Shown: one piece after another, positions 1-6,507 of the stretch
How positions within the stretch are numbered: the stretch's first letter is position 1
How the letters are laid out: each line of letters opens with the position of its first letter
From: Scatosoma sp045128175
GTDB lineage: Bacteria > Bacillota > Clostridia > Christensenellales > Borkfalkiaceae
Length of the DNA stretch: 12,240 bases
Assembly: GCA_045128175.1 (NCBI GenBank)
Contig: JBGVRF010000038.1
Coordinates: forward strand, 1 to 12,240
Direction of reading: 5' to 3'
Notes under the pieces: model-generated
What the model was told of the DNA's origin: nothing
Seen by the model: only the letters and a program-made list of their open reading frames with translations
Database searches by the model: none
Made by a program: the position numbers and the translations under genes

Positions 1-1379
1 ATGACGGAACACAGTTCAGTAATTACGAGCACAAGACCGCGCCTATCCTTGTTTCCACATCCGTTGCAGGCAAGTCGGGCGTGTACGAGCTGACCGTAGA
101 CACAGGCAAAAAAGACGAAACGGGTGCCGCGATCACGGAAACGCATTACGTATCCTACGATGAAACGACGCAGACCTATCTTGCGTATAAAACGAGCGAT
201 CTGATCGATCCTATCTACTACAAAAAAACAACGTTTGCGGACTTGACGCAGGACGCAATGGCTATCATCAATCACCTCTATCTTTGGGAAGTTCTGCACG
301 TTGACGCGAACTCGCACAAGGTCTTGATCAACCTTGCGTACGGCGTCGAAGGCGAAGATTATATCATCGTCGGAGAGGGTGAGGACAAAGAAATTCGTAT
401 GATTGGCGCCGCACTCCCCCATACGATCGGATATCTGCAGGAACATAAAGACGATCTGATGGATTCCATCCATTTTACCGACATCCTTACGCCTGATCAC
501 GAAAACGGCATTCTGATGTATATTTTCTACGGCAAAGAAGGCGTTCATTACGAGCTTAACGAAAAGAACGAAGTCGTGATGTTGCAGAAACGTTTGGGCG
601 TTTTGAACAGCGAAGCTTACAATGAATACGGTGAAAAGCTTGAAGAAGGATACGTTCTTGACCTTGCGGCTAAGACATATACGGACGCAAAAGGCAACGT
701 CTACAAACTGGTTGAAAACGACGAGCTCGGTTCGGTCAAAACAGCCAACGGCGACGCGACGCTTTACTATTTGACGTATACCAACGATGAAAAAGCGTTG
801 TACGGATCCACGAGCATGGGCGACCTTTCCGATAACAATAATCCAATCGCAAAGATCACGCACAGACTGACGCTTGCGGAAGCGCTCGGCAAAGATAACG
901 TGAATGAAAACAAGATCTTCAAGCACCTGCAAAACGTCGCGATCGGCGATCTGCCCGATGCAGTCACTGCACTGACGATCGGCGAGATATTCGGGGATGA
1001 TATCCAGTATACGACGGACGGTAACGGCGAAAAAGTCCCCACCGGTACTTGGAAATATCTCCTTATGGTCAAAGACGGTGAGGAAGAGACTTATGCTTAC
1101 GATCTCCCCTTGCTTTCCAGCATGAACACATTGATGGATAATATGCAAAAGAACGTTACGAACGCATCCTTGCGTGAACTGAAAACGGACGGGATCATCA
1201 CCGAATTTGATGACGAAACGTTAAACAAAAAGATCGTAACAAATATCGGTGGCGTGCTTACCATCGATTTTGAAACGGACAAAGAGTACATCGGAGATTT
1301 GACGATCAACGAATTGCTCAACTATCTTGAAGCAGTGCTTAACGCAACCCCGACCACCCCTACGTTCCCGGGAATCTGA
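1..1379 (+). CDS. 3' part of a large modular repeat protein, probably exported (truncated by window start)
   Basis: The frame is open from base 3, with no start codon near the left edge, so at least 458 residues are the C-terminal part of a longer protein. The GTG at base 81 is internal: codons upstream read through sensibly and no ribosome binding site precedes it. I do not recognise a named family. The protein is acidic, rich in Thr, Asp and Asn, and has no membrane segment or LPXTG-like anchor; it ends in a short Thr/Pro-rich tail. A helical motif recurs with the pattern I-x-D-L, about 7 residues, then L-T-hydrophobic-x-E-hydrophobic-hydrophobic, near bases 231-351, 405-546, 813-930, 942-1002, 1107-1200 and 1287-1338. 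Linkers contain beta-rich segments with Tyr and Gly. Similar hairpin-repeat proteins occur in very large secreted proteins of uncultured Clostridia (from memory). Surface location is inference; the signal peptide would lie outside the window. Confidence 0.75.
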   Translation, partial: DGTQFSNYEHKTAPILVSTSVAGKSGVYELTVDTGKKDETGAAITETHYVSYDETTQTYLAYKTSDLIDPIYYKKTTFADLTQDAMAIINHLYLWEVLHVDANSHKVLINLAYGVEGEDYIIVGEGEDKEIRMIGAALPHTIGYLQEHKDDLMDSIHFTDILTPDHENGILMYIFYGKEGVHYELNEKNEVVMLQKRLGVLNSEAYNEYGEKLEEGYVLDLAAKTYTDAKGNVYKLVENDELGSVKTANGDATLYYLTYTNDEKALYGSTSMGDLSDNNNPIAKITHRLTLAEALGKDNVNENKIFKHLQNVAIGDLPDAVTALTIGEIFGDDIQYTTDGNGEKVPTGTWKYLLMVKDGEEETYAYDLPLLSSMNTLMDNMQKNVTNASLRELKTDGIITEFDDETLNKKIVTNIGGVLTIDFETDKEYIGDLTINELLNYLEAVLNATPTTPTFPGI

Positions 1380-1391
1380 CAATGCAATATT

Positions 1392-1426
1392 AAGGAGGAA
1401 GACCGTGCGTTTTCCTCCTTTTATTT
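1392..1426 (+). terminator. Rho-independent terminator of the modular repeat gene
   Basis: A 9-bp perfect stem (AAGGAGGAA at 1392-1400 with TTCCTCCTT at 1412-1420) is followed by a T-rich run. It lies 12 bases after the stop codon and separates this gene from the rpsF operon. Confidence 0.8.
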
Positions 1427-1495
1427 CTCGTTTGCGAAAAAGTCTTATTTTCGACAAAAATAGTCGCAAAAATTGAAAAAACTCTTGAAAAACAT

Positions 1496-1524
1496 TTGAC
1501 TATTTTTTGTAAATAGGATATAAT
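1496..1524 (+). promoter_or_regulatory. Sigma-A-type promoter of rpsF-ssb-rpsR
   Basis: TTGACT at 1496-1501 and TATAAT at 1519-1524 are separated by exactly 17 bases. Transcription would begin near base 1531, giving a leader of about 75 bases. The stretch from 1427 to 1495 is AT-rich and shows nothing else. Confidence 0.85.
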
Positions 1525-1532
1525 AATTACAT

Positions 1533-1590
1533 ACGGCTGTAAATACAGTCCGTTTTACCTTGCCTGCCGGATAGCAGGCCGAATAAGACC
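1533..1590 (+). promoter_or_regulatory. Structured rpsF leader; candidate S6:S18-binding RNA
   Basis: Two hairpins fill the leader. The first, 1533-1553, pairs ACGGCTGT with ACAG-T-CCGT around an AAAT loop. The second, 1562-1579, pairs GCCTGC with GCAGGC around CGGATA. Its 3' strand runs directly into CCGA (1579-1582), and CTT (1559-1561) can pair with AAG (1585-1587) below it, leaving a 3'-side bulge that contains CCG. A hairpin with a CCG bulge upstream of rpsF is the hallmark of the known leader motif bound by the S6:S18 complex for autoregulation. The match is by eye, so the assignment is likely but not proven. Confidence 0.55.
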
Positions 1591-1605
1591 AGGAGGTGAA
1601 AAAAT

Positions 1606-1890
1606 ATGGCTAAATACGAAATGCTCTATTTGATCAACAACGACTTGACCGATGAAGCAAAAGAAGCCAAAATCGCGAAGTTTGAAAACGTTGTAACTTC
1701 GATGGGTGGCGCTATTGTTTCGACGGATAAGTGGGGCGCAAAGAAAACTGCATACCCTATCAAGTTTAAGAACGAAGCTTATTTTGTTCTTATGACGTTT
1801 GAAGCAAACGGCAAAGTCGTAGAAGAGCTGAAGCGTATTGCTGGCATCGACGCAGATGTCGTAAGACGTTTGATCACGAAGCTCAACTAA
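1606..1890 (+). CDS. rpsF: 30S ribosomal protein S6
   Basis: This 94-residue protein has the normal S6 length and sequence. It opens with a strand typical of the family (KYEMLYLI), has the WGAKKTAYPIK segment at about 43-53, and ends with VVRRLITKL. S6 binds 16S rRNA in the small-subunit platform as a heterodimer with S18, whose gene is third in the same operon. The ATG at 1606 follows an excellent AGGAGGTG at 1591-1598. It is the first gene of rpsF-ssb-rpsR, the classic bacterial order, and its leader carries a candidate S6:S18 autoregulatory RNA. Nothing is unusual in the protein. Identification is very secure. Confidence 0.97.
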   Translation: MAKYEMLYLINNDLTDEAKEAKIAKFENVVTSMGGAIVSTDKWGAKKTAYPIKFKNEAYFVLMTFEANGKVVEELKRIAGIDADVVRRLITKLN

Positions 1891-1905
1891 TCGAGGAAAA
1901 CCATT

Positions 1906-2328
1906 ATGAACAAAGTATTTTTGATCGGAAACTTAACGCGTGACCCCGAGCTTACGGAAACGTCTTCGGGCATCCCCGTATGCCATTTTTCAATCGCCGT
2001 AAACAGAAACTATTCTTCGCAAGACAACGAACGTCAGACGGACTTCTTTAATTGTACCGCATGGCGCGCTACGGCAGAAACGATCGCGCGTTACACCAAA
2101 AAGGGCAACAAGGTTGCCGTAAGCGGCAGTGTTCAGCTGCGCAATTACGAGGACAACCAGGGCGTTAAACGCACCGCTGTGGACATCATCGTGCAGGATA
2201 TCGAATTCCTCACTCCGAAATCCGCAGGCGGCGATTTTGACGATGTTGCCGACGCTCCTCGCGCATCCGCACCGAGAAAGAAGGCTACCCTTCAGGCAAT
2301 GGATGACGACAGCGACATTCCTTTCTGA
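1906..2328 (+). CDS. ssb: Single-stranded DNA-binding protein
   Basis: This 140-residue protein starts with the SSB signature MNKVFLIGNLTRDPEL and continues through a complete OB fold to about residue 105. Seen in it are the FNCTAW segment near 48-53 and the YTKKG loop near 63-67. A short, poor linker leads to the conserved acidic tip DDDSDIPF, which in this family recruits replication and repair partners. SSB coats single-stranded DNA during replication, recombination and repair, usually as a tetramer. Only 15 bases separate it from rpsF, with a GAGG ribosome binding site at 1893-1896, so it is co-transcribed with the two ribosomal genes. The linker is shorter than in many SSBs, which is common in Clostridia. 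Confidence 0.97.
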   Translation: MNKVFLIGNLTRDPELTETSSGIPVCHFSIAVNRNYSSQDNERQTDFFNCTAWRATAETIARYTKKGNKVAVSGSVQLRNYEDNQGVKRTAVDIIVQDIEFLTPKSAGGDFDDVADAPRASAPRKKATLQAMDDDSDIPF

Positions 2329-2366
2329 TTTTCGGAAAGACAAAATAATTAAAGGAGTAACGAATT

Positions 2367-2615
2367 ATGGAAGAAAAAGCACCCGTAAAAAAGGTATATA
2401 AGAAAGCGCCCCGTAAAAAGGTTTGCATGTTCTGCCAGGAAAAACTTGATTCCGTAGATTATAAAGACGTTAACCGTCTTAAGAAGTTCATCACGGAAGG
2501 CGGTAAAATCATTCCCCGCAGAATGAGCGGCACCTGCGCTGCGCACCAGAGATTGGTTGCGAAAGCGATCAAGCGCGCAAGAATCACTTCCCTTCTCCCC
2601 TTCAAAGGCGAGTAA
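2367..2615 (+). CDS. rpsR: 30S ribosomal protein S18, zinc-binding type
   Basis: This 82-residue protein is basic and has the S18 core VNRLKKFITEGGKIIPRR (about 35-52), then SGTCAAHQR and a C-terminal AIKRARITSLLPF. It pairs with S6 on the 30S platform. C20 and C23 (CMFC), C57 and H60 (CAAH) form the four-ligand set of the zinc-binding S18 subtype, as opposed to the zinc-free paralogue some bacteria use under zinc starvation. The ATG at 2367 follows AAGGAG at 2352-2357, 38 bases after the ssb stop. It is the last gene of the operon. In many Bacillota rplI and dnaB follow close by; here rplI lies 7 kb away and dnaB is not in the window. Confidence 0.97.
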   Translation: MEEKAPVKKVYKKAPRKKVCMFCQEKLDSVDYKDVNRLKKFITEGGKIIPRRMSGTCAAHQRLVAKAIKRARITSLLPFKGE

Positions 2616-2635
2616 TCGAAGTCTAATACGTAATT

Positions 2636-2670
2636 ATCCTCCGAAGCCGTATGGTTTCGGAGGATTTTTA
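2636..2670 (+). terminator. Rho-independent terminator of rpsF-ssb-rpsR
   Basis: A 13-bp stem pairs 2636-2648 (ATCCTCCGAAGCC) with 2653-2665 (GGTTTCGGAGGAT), with one G-T pair and a 4-base loop, followed by TTTTTA. It begins 20 bases after the rpsR stop. Confidence 0.93.
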
Positions 2671-2697
2671 CCTCTTTTCAAAAAAAGCAGACAAAAG

Positions 2698-2726
2698 AAA
2701 CGAGTTCTATAAATAAGAACTCGTTT
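2698..2726 (-). terminator. Terminator hairpin of the minus-strand surface-protein gene
   Basis: An 11-bp perfect inverted repeat (AAACGAGTTCT at 2698-2708, AGAACTCGTTT at 2716-2726) has a 7-base loop. It lies about 50 bases beyond the minus-strand stop codon and is followed on that strand by a pyrimidine-rich, T-rich stretch. The plus-strand operon already has its own terminator just upstream, so I assign this one to the minus strand, although it could work both ways between these convergent units. Confidence 0.7.
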
Positions 2727-2771
2727 TCAATTTCATACTTTATTAAGTTGAAAAATTCAATTTAATTATAC

Positions 2772-5417
2772 TCAATTACAGCGCAGGCGTATATCCTTCA
2801 GCCGCCTCGACGATATTCCAATTAACGCCGTTGCTAGTGTTGCCCGAAACGGTATACGTACCAGTTGCACCTGCTCTTTCAGCAAGCTCAACAGTATCTT
2901 GAACGTCGTACCGCTCGCAATGTTGTCGGTTACGTTGATACTGACATTTTCAGCCATGCTACGGTCAGAAAGCTGCAAAATATATGCATTAGTCACAATT
3001 TTATTATTCTTAATAACAACTTCTGCATTATCGTTCAAACGCATAACCTTTGCAAAACCATCGGCGGTATTGATCTCGTTATTTATAACAGTCAGTTTAT
3101 TGAAGTTGCCGTCGCCATACAGACCGAAATGCGCAGTTTTGATATAGGAATTGGTAATGGTAAGATTAAAAGCAGAACCATGGTGTTCCGTCATATAAAT
3201 AAGCTGATCTTTCGTAATGTCAACGTCACAATTATCGATGGTAAGATCAAGAAGCTTAGGGCTCGTACCGGATACGAAACAGAAGGAACCTCTCATTGCA
3301 ACATCAACAATTTTAACAGTCGCAACATCGCTATTATTTCCGGCGATCGTCCAAATCCCATCAGTGAGCACGGTATTTTCCGAACCGATAATAGTAACGT
3401 TTTGATCGATCGTCAACGAACCGGAATATGTAACGTCATCAAGATTGATTTCATCTTCACCTGTAGCGATAAGTGCTACCAATTCTTCAAGGGAAGAAGC
3501 AGTAGGCCCCTTCACGACTTCGTACCAGTCGCCATCCTGTACAACTTCATAGCCGAGAGCCACAAAGCTGATCGCGGGATTTTCCGACTTGTTATCAGCG
3601 GGGTTCCATCCATAGAAGCGGCCACCCTTAACAACGATGGAAGCACCGGTGTTATCAGCCAAATTCAACGTCCACTTCGTACCGTTTGCATCAGCGGAAC
3701 CGGGATAGAACGTACCGCCGTTAATCTCAACTACTGCGTTATTCTTCGCATAGATCGTAGCGTTTTCGCCTTCCGCGCCAAACGTACCGTCGTTGATGAC
3801 AACCTTTGCGTTATCTCTTGCATAAACCGCGGTAACCGAACCGTTAGCAATGCTTCTGTACGTACCACCGTTGATGGTAACGACCGTACCTTCGCCATTG
3901 GCATAAACCGCATCACCCGTCATTACGGTGTTTACGATATATTCGTTCTCAAGCGTAACTTCGCCCGACGTAACGCTTACGGGAGCTGCCGAACCGACAA
4001 CAGTGACTTCATAATCGCCCGTTGCCGGATTAGCGGTTTCGTCAAACGTACCGCCGAAAGGACGACCTACAACGTTGCCAACATTCATATTTTCCCAGCC
4101 GTAATCATAGGTAACCTGATCCAGCGTGATGTATACGTTTTCAGCCGTGAAAGCGTCGATCTTCGTTACGTTGATCGCGCCGGCAACGCCGCCCAGATCG
4201 CGATAGCCGTAAATGTATACGTCCTTCGCCGAGTTATTTGCGTGCGTTGCAGTGTTATCCGATTGCGAGAAACCGATAACGCCACCGACCTTGTCGCCGT
4301 TGTCATATCTGTCGCCGACCCAATCGGGAATAGCCGTCAAATTGACGCCTTCTGCGTCACAATTATTAAACGAACCGTAATTGATATTACCAATAACGCC
4401 CCCGACGCGACAGTTGGAAACGATCGTAACGTTTTTAACGTCTACGTTGTCAACAACAGCCTTACTTTGAACGCCAACACCAAGCGCAGCACCTACACCA
4501 TAAGCTTTCGTTGCTTTGATATAAACGTTTTCCATCTTCAAATTTTTAATGGTGCCTTCAAGCGTAGCAAATAAACCTAAGCCCGTTTCTACTTCACCTT
4601 TAACAATCTTCAAATTGGAGATCGTATAGTCCTGACCGTCGAACGTCCCGCGGAACACGTTTTCGCCGCCGATGGGAGCAAACCAGCTGTCGTTAAGATC
4701 AACGTCATTGTTCAAAAGAACGGTTACATCCTTATAATCGTAGGTCGCGTTGTTTACGTTTTCAGCAAGGATCTTCAGATCGATCGCGTCGTTGATGAGG
4801 TAAGCACCGGCGTCGTTCTTCTGCAAGCCGTAATAATCGCCCGTCTTATCCTGCGCGTAATCGGCATTCCACTGAACTGCCTGCACGATGTAGTTGACTT
4901 CGCATTCTTTGTTTTGATATTCATTACCCGCTTCTTTGGGCAGCTCGACCGTGATCTCTACGTTTTCAACCGTCGTTTCGGGAGCCAACTCCATCCAAGG
5001 CGTATACGCAAAGCCGTCAAACGTACCTTTTACACCGCTTACGGTTACGTCCAAGCCATCGAACAGACCATTGTCAGCCGCGCAGTCAACGATCATTCTG
5101 TACATGATCTTAACGTTACTGTTGTTTTCAACGTTAAGCGCAATCACTGCGCTGTCACCCGGGGTAATCTTATCAAGCTTGACCGTGTTAAGCTCAGCCG
5201 TTGCCACGCCGCCGTTTTCCCAAACGCCGTTCGCCATTTCTTCGCCAAGCGAATATGCGGTTACGCCGTTTACGGTAGCCACCACGTTAACTTTACCGGC
5301 ATTTACCGATACGTTTACCTTCGATTCGCTCGTGAACAATGCGTACGTCGCGCCGCCGATAAGGCTGGAGCACATTGCAATCGAAAGAACCGAGGCAAGT
5401 AAAGTTTTTTTCTTCAT
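2772..5417 (-). CDS. SipW-type secreted TasA/CalY-like N-domain fused to a beta-helix surface protein; frame broken near its 3' end
   Basis: As read, the frame gives 881 residues. Residues 1-26 form an export signal ending in ATYA, followed by LFTSES and short strands, the pattern of SipW-cleaved TasA/CalY (camelysin) proteins; the N-domain runs to about 185. Residues 200-460 are beta-helix-like with GLUG-type motifs (VGGVIG at 338 and 377, LGGVAG at 408). Residues 500-605 hold four units built on INGGTY/INDGTF/INGGTF, about 26 residues apart. Residues 660-840 continue as short parallel strands rich in Asn and Ile. There is no membrane anchor or LPXTG. The start at 5417 has AAGGAG at 5429-5434. 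After K840 (base 2898) the frame changes character: residues 841-881 are basic and leucine-rich, while the -1 frame reads DTVELAERAG and on to EGYTPAL with a stop at 2776-2778. The intended product is therefore about 880 residues. Role as an exported surface or matrix protein is inference; no sipW or partner lies nearby. Confidence 0.85.
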   Translation of the reverse strand: MKKKTLLASVLSIAMCSSLIGGATYALFTSESKVNVSVNAGKVNVVATVNGVTAYSLGEEMANGVWENGGVATAELNTVKLDKITPGDSAVIALNVENNSNVKIMYRMIVDCAADNGLFDGLDVTVSGVKGTFDGFAYTPWMELAPETTVENVEITVELPKEAGNEYQNKECEVNYIVQAVQWNADYAQDKTGDYYGLQKNDAGAYLINDAIDLKILAENVNNATYDYKDVTVLLNNDVDLNDSWFAPIGGENVFRGTFDGQDYTISNLKIVKGEVETGLGLFATLEGTIKNLKMENVYIKATKAYGVGAALGVGVQSKAVVDNVDVKNVTIVSNCRVGGVIGNINYGSFNNCDAEGVNLTAIPDWVGDRYDNGDKVGGVIGFSQSDNTATHANNSAKDVYIYGYRDLGGVAGAINVTKIDAFTAENVYITLDQVTYDYGWENMNVGNVVGRPFGGTFDETANPATGDYEVTVVGSAAPVSVTSGEVTLENEYIVNTVMTGDAVYANGEGTVVTINGGTYRSIANGSVTAVYARDNAKVVINDGTFGAEGENATIYAKNNAVVEINGGTFYPGSADANGTKWTLNLADNTGASIVVKGGRFYGWNPADNKSENPAISFVALGYEVVQDGDWYEVVKGPTASSLEELVALIATGEDEINLDDVTYSGSLTIDQNVTIIGSENTVLTDGIWTIAGNNSDVATVKIVDVAMRGSFCFVSGTSPKLLDLTIDNCDVDITKDQLIYMTEHHGSAFNLTITNSYIKTAHFGLYGDGNFNKLTVINNEINTADGFAKVMRLNDNAEVVIKNNKIVTNAYILQLSDRSMAENVSINVTDNIASGTTFKILLSLLKEQVQLVRIPFRATLATALIGISSRRLKDIRLRCN

Positions 5418-5450
5418 ACCATTCTTTTCTCCTTAATTTTATTTTATCAG

Positions 5451-5464
5451 GAGACTTTCGCCTC
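5451..5464 (-). promoter_or_regulatory. GAAA-tetraloop hairpin in the leader of the surface-protein gene
   Basis: On the minus strand GAGGC-GAAA-GTCTC forms a 5-bp stem capped by a GNRA tetraloop, about 35 bases upstream of the start codon. Just 5' of it GCCT can pair with AGGC, an arrangement that excludes the tetraloop stem. I could not match the leader to a riboswitch class I know. Confidence 0.4.
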
Positions 5465-5524
5465 ACCGCTAAGGCATCGATTTTATTTTCTTATTATATA
5501 TATGTAGGGAAATTATATATTATC

Positions 5525-5553
5525 ATTGTACTATAAATCAATTCATTTGTCAA
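5525..5553 (-). promoter_or_regulatory. Sigma-A-type promoter of the surface-protein gene
   Basis: On the minus strand TTGACA (5548-5553) and TACAAT (5525-5530) are separated by 17 bases. This gives a leader of about 100 bases. The 340-base divergent gap 5418-5757 holds this leader and promoter, the promoter of the Nudix gene, and very AT-rich sequence in between; I see no further gene there. Confidence 0.85.
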
Positions 5554-5686
5554 CATAAATTTTCAAAAAAGTTAAAAAAAATCGTTGATTTTTTAAGCCA
5601 ATTCTTACTTCGCAAACAAACTCGCGTTTATTTGTGAAAAATTGTCGAAAAATGATAAAATTTTCGTAAAATTTTCTTTTTCCCTA

Positions 5687-5715
5687 TTGACAATTTTAAA
5701 AAAAAGCGGTATTAT
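5687..5715 (+). promoter_or_regulatory. Sigma-A-type promoter of the Nudix gene
   Basis: TTGACA at 5687-5692 and TATTAT at 5710-5715 are spaced by 17 bases. An overlapping TATAAT at 5713-5718 would need a 20-base spacer and is less likely. Confidence 0.75.
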
Positions 5716-5757
5716 AATATATGAGCAAACAAAACGATAAAAAAGGAGATCATATTT

Positions 5758-6252
5758 ATGTATTGTAGAGAATGCGGACAAAAACTTTCCCTGCGTTTTT
5801 GCGAAAACGAAGGCCTTATTCCTTATTGCGACAAGTGCGAATCGTACATGTTCCCGCAGTTTTCCGTTGCGGTGTCTATGGTCGTGACTAACCGTGCGCA
5901 AGATAAGATATTGCTTGCAAAACACGTTGAAGACGACGATTTTATTCTGTTTGCGGGATATATCAAAAAAGGCGAAAACGCGGAGAAAACCATCCCCCGC
6001 GAGATCAAGGAAGAATTGGGTCTGGACGTTGTCAAAGCAAAATATATGTCCTCCCGTTATCACGCAAAAAAGGAAGTTTTGATGCTGAATTTTATCGTCG
6101 TAGTCGAGGATCGTCCTATCAAGCTGGCTGTAAATGAGATCGCCGAAGCACGCTGGTGCACACCCGAAGAGGCAACCAAGCTTATCCGCAAGGGTACGAC
6201 CGCCGAATTTTTCTTGAACAACGCCATTCGCGAATTAAAAAAGAAAATTTAA
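5758..6252 (+). CDS. Zinc-ribbon Nudix hydrolase, NudC-related but without the NudC signature
   Basis: This 164-residue protein has a zinc ribbon at its N-terminus (C3xxC6 and C24xxC27) and then a Nudix fold. The Nudix box is complete: G67, E73, then R81-E82-I-K-E85-E86-L-G88-L89, the residues that bind the metal and the diphosphate. Nudix enzymes cleave nucleoside diphosphates linked to another group. A zinc ribbon before the fold is typical of NADH pyrophosphatase (NudC) relatives. In NudC the box is followed by SQPWPFPxS, the NAD-recognition motif; here the equivalent stretch near 96-112 keeps Y-M-S-S and L-M-L-N-F but has RYHAKKEV in the middle, so the substrate is probably different. The ATG at 5758 follows AAGGAG at 5743-5748. 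It has its own promoter and terminator. The fold is certain, the substrate unknown. Confidence 0.92.
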   Translation: MYCRECGQKLSLRFCENEGLIPYCDKCESYMFPQFSVAVSMVVTNRAQDKILLAKHVEDDDFILFAGYIKKGENAEKTIPREIKEELGLDVVKAKYMSSRYHAKKEVLMLNFIVVVEDRPIKLAVNEIAEARWCTPEEATKLIRKGTTAEFFLNNAIRELKKKI

Positions 6253-6272
6253 CCCCACCCATGTACGAAATG

Positions 6273-6305
6273 AACGGACGACAGCTTGGTCGTCCGTTTT
6301 TATTT
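6273..6305 (+). terminator. Rho-independent terminator of the Nudix gene
   Basis: A 10-bp perfect stem (AACGGACGAC at 6273-6282, GTCGTCCGTT at 6289-6298) with a 6-base loop is followed by a T run. Confidence 0.93.
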
Positions 6306-6352
6306 CAACGCATACACGGTACCACTCTTTTACATTCAACGCATACCTGGTA
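6304..6352 (+). repeat. Pair of 18-bp direct repeats upstream of the DUF1846 gene
   Basis: TTCAACGCATACACGGTA at 6304-6321 recurs as TTCAACGCATACCTGGTA at 6335-6352, differing at two positions. The repeat interval is 31 bases, close to three helical turns. They lie between the Nudix terminator and the next promoter, about 80 bases upstream of its -35 element. Nothing else in the window carries the repeat. They could be operator sites or remnants of a small duplication. Confidence 0.6.
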
Positions 6353-6373
6353 TATCCGTTTTTAATTATACCA
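6348..6373. repeat. Inverted repeat TGGTATA / TATACCA
   Basis: TGGTATA (6348-6354) and TATACCA (6367-6373) are separated by 12 bases, and the left arm overlaps the end of the second direct repeat. The earlier CGGTACCA at 6318-6325 resembles the same half-site. This is a possible regulator-binding region for the DUF1846 gene; no regulator gene is adjacent. Confidence 0.45.
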
Positions 6374-6432
6374 CGTGTACTTTTCGCATAAAAAATATTT
6401 TTCCCTTCCTCCGACATTTTTCCTTCATAGCA

Positions 6433-6461
6433 TTGACATTTAAGGCATTTTCTGCTAAAAT
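6433..6461 (+). promoter_or_regulatory. Sigma-A-type promoter of the DUF1846 gene
   Basis: TTGACA at 6433-6438 and TAAAAT at 6456-6461 are spaced by 17 bases; the start codon is 47 bases further on. Confidence 0.8.
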
Positions 6462-6507
6462 ATAAGCTAAAAGATTTTCAAACAAAAAAAGAGTCGCGGA
6501 GGACGTT

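Noticed and set aside
81..83. GTG as the start of the first gene
   Set aside because: The frame stays open to the window edge, with composition like the rest of the protein, and no ribosome binding site precedes the GTG.
2890..2910. Programmed -1 frameshift in the surface-protein gene
   Set aside because: No X-XXY-YYZ slippery heptamer and no obvious downstream structure at the site; a lost base explains it more simply.
2865..4574. Long plus-strand open frame of 569 codons opposite the surface-protein gene
   Set aside because: No ribosome binding site or promoter, no recognisable domain, and an odd Ile/Asn/Arg/Val-rich composition that comes from reading the antisense of the repetitive minus-strand gene.
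4914..5436. Two overlapping plus-strand frames of about 165 codons
   Set aside because: They are antisense shadows of the N-terminal region of the minus-strand surface protein, without translation signals.
5418..5517. Known riboswitch (c-di-GMP, M-box or similar) in the surface-protein leader
   Set aside because: Short pieces such as GGTGAGGC recall the start of the M-box, but the other conserved elements of these classes are missing and the leader is too short.
5571..5597. AAAAAATC-GTT-GATTTTTT hairpin in the divergent gap
   Set aside because: It is almost entirely A/T, lies upstream of both promoters and is not at the end of any gene.
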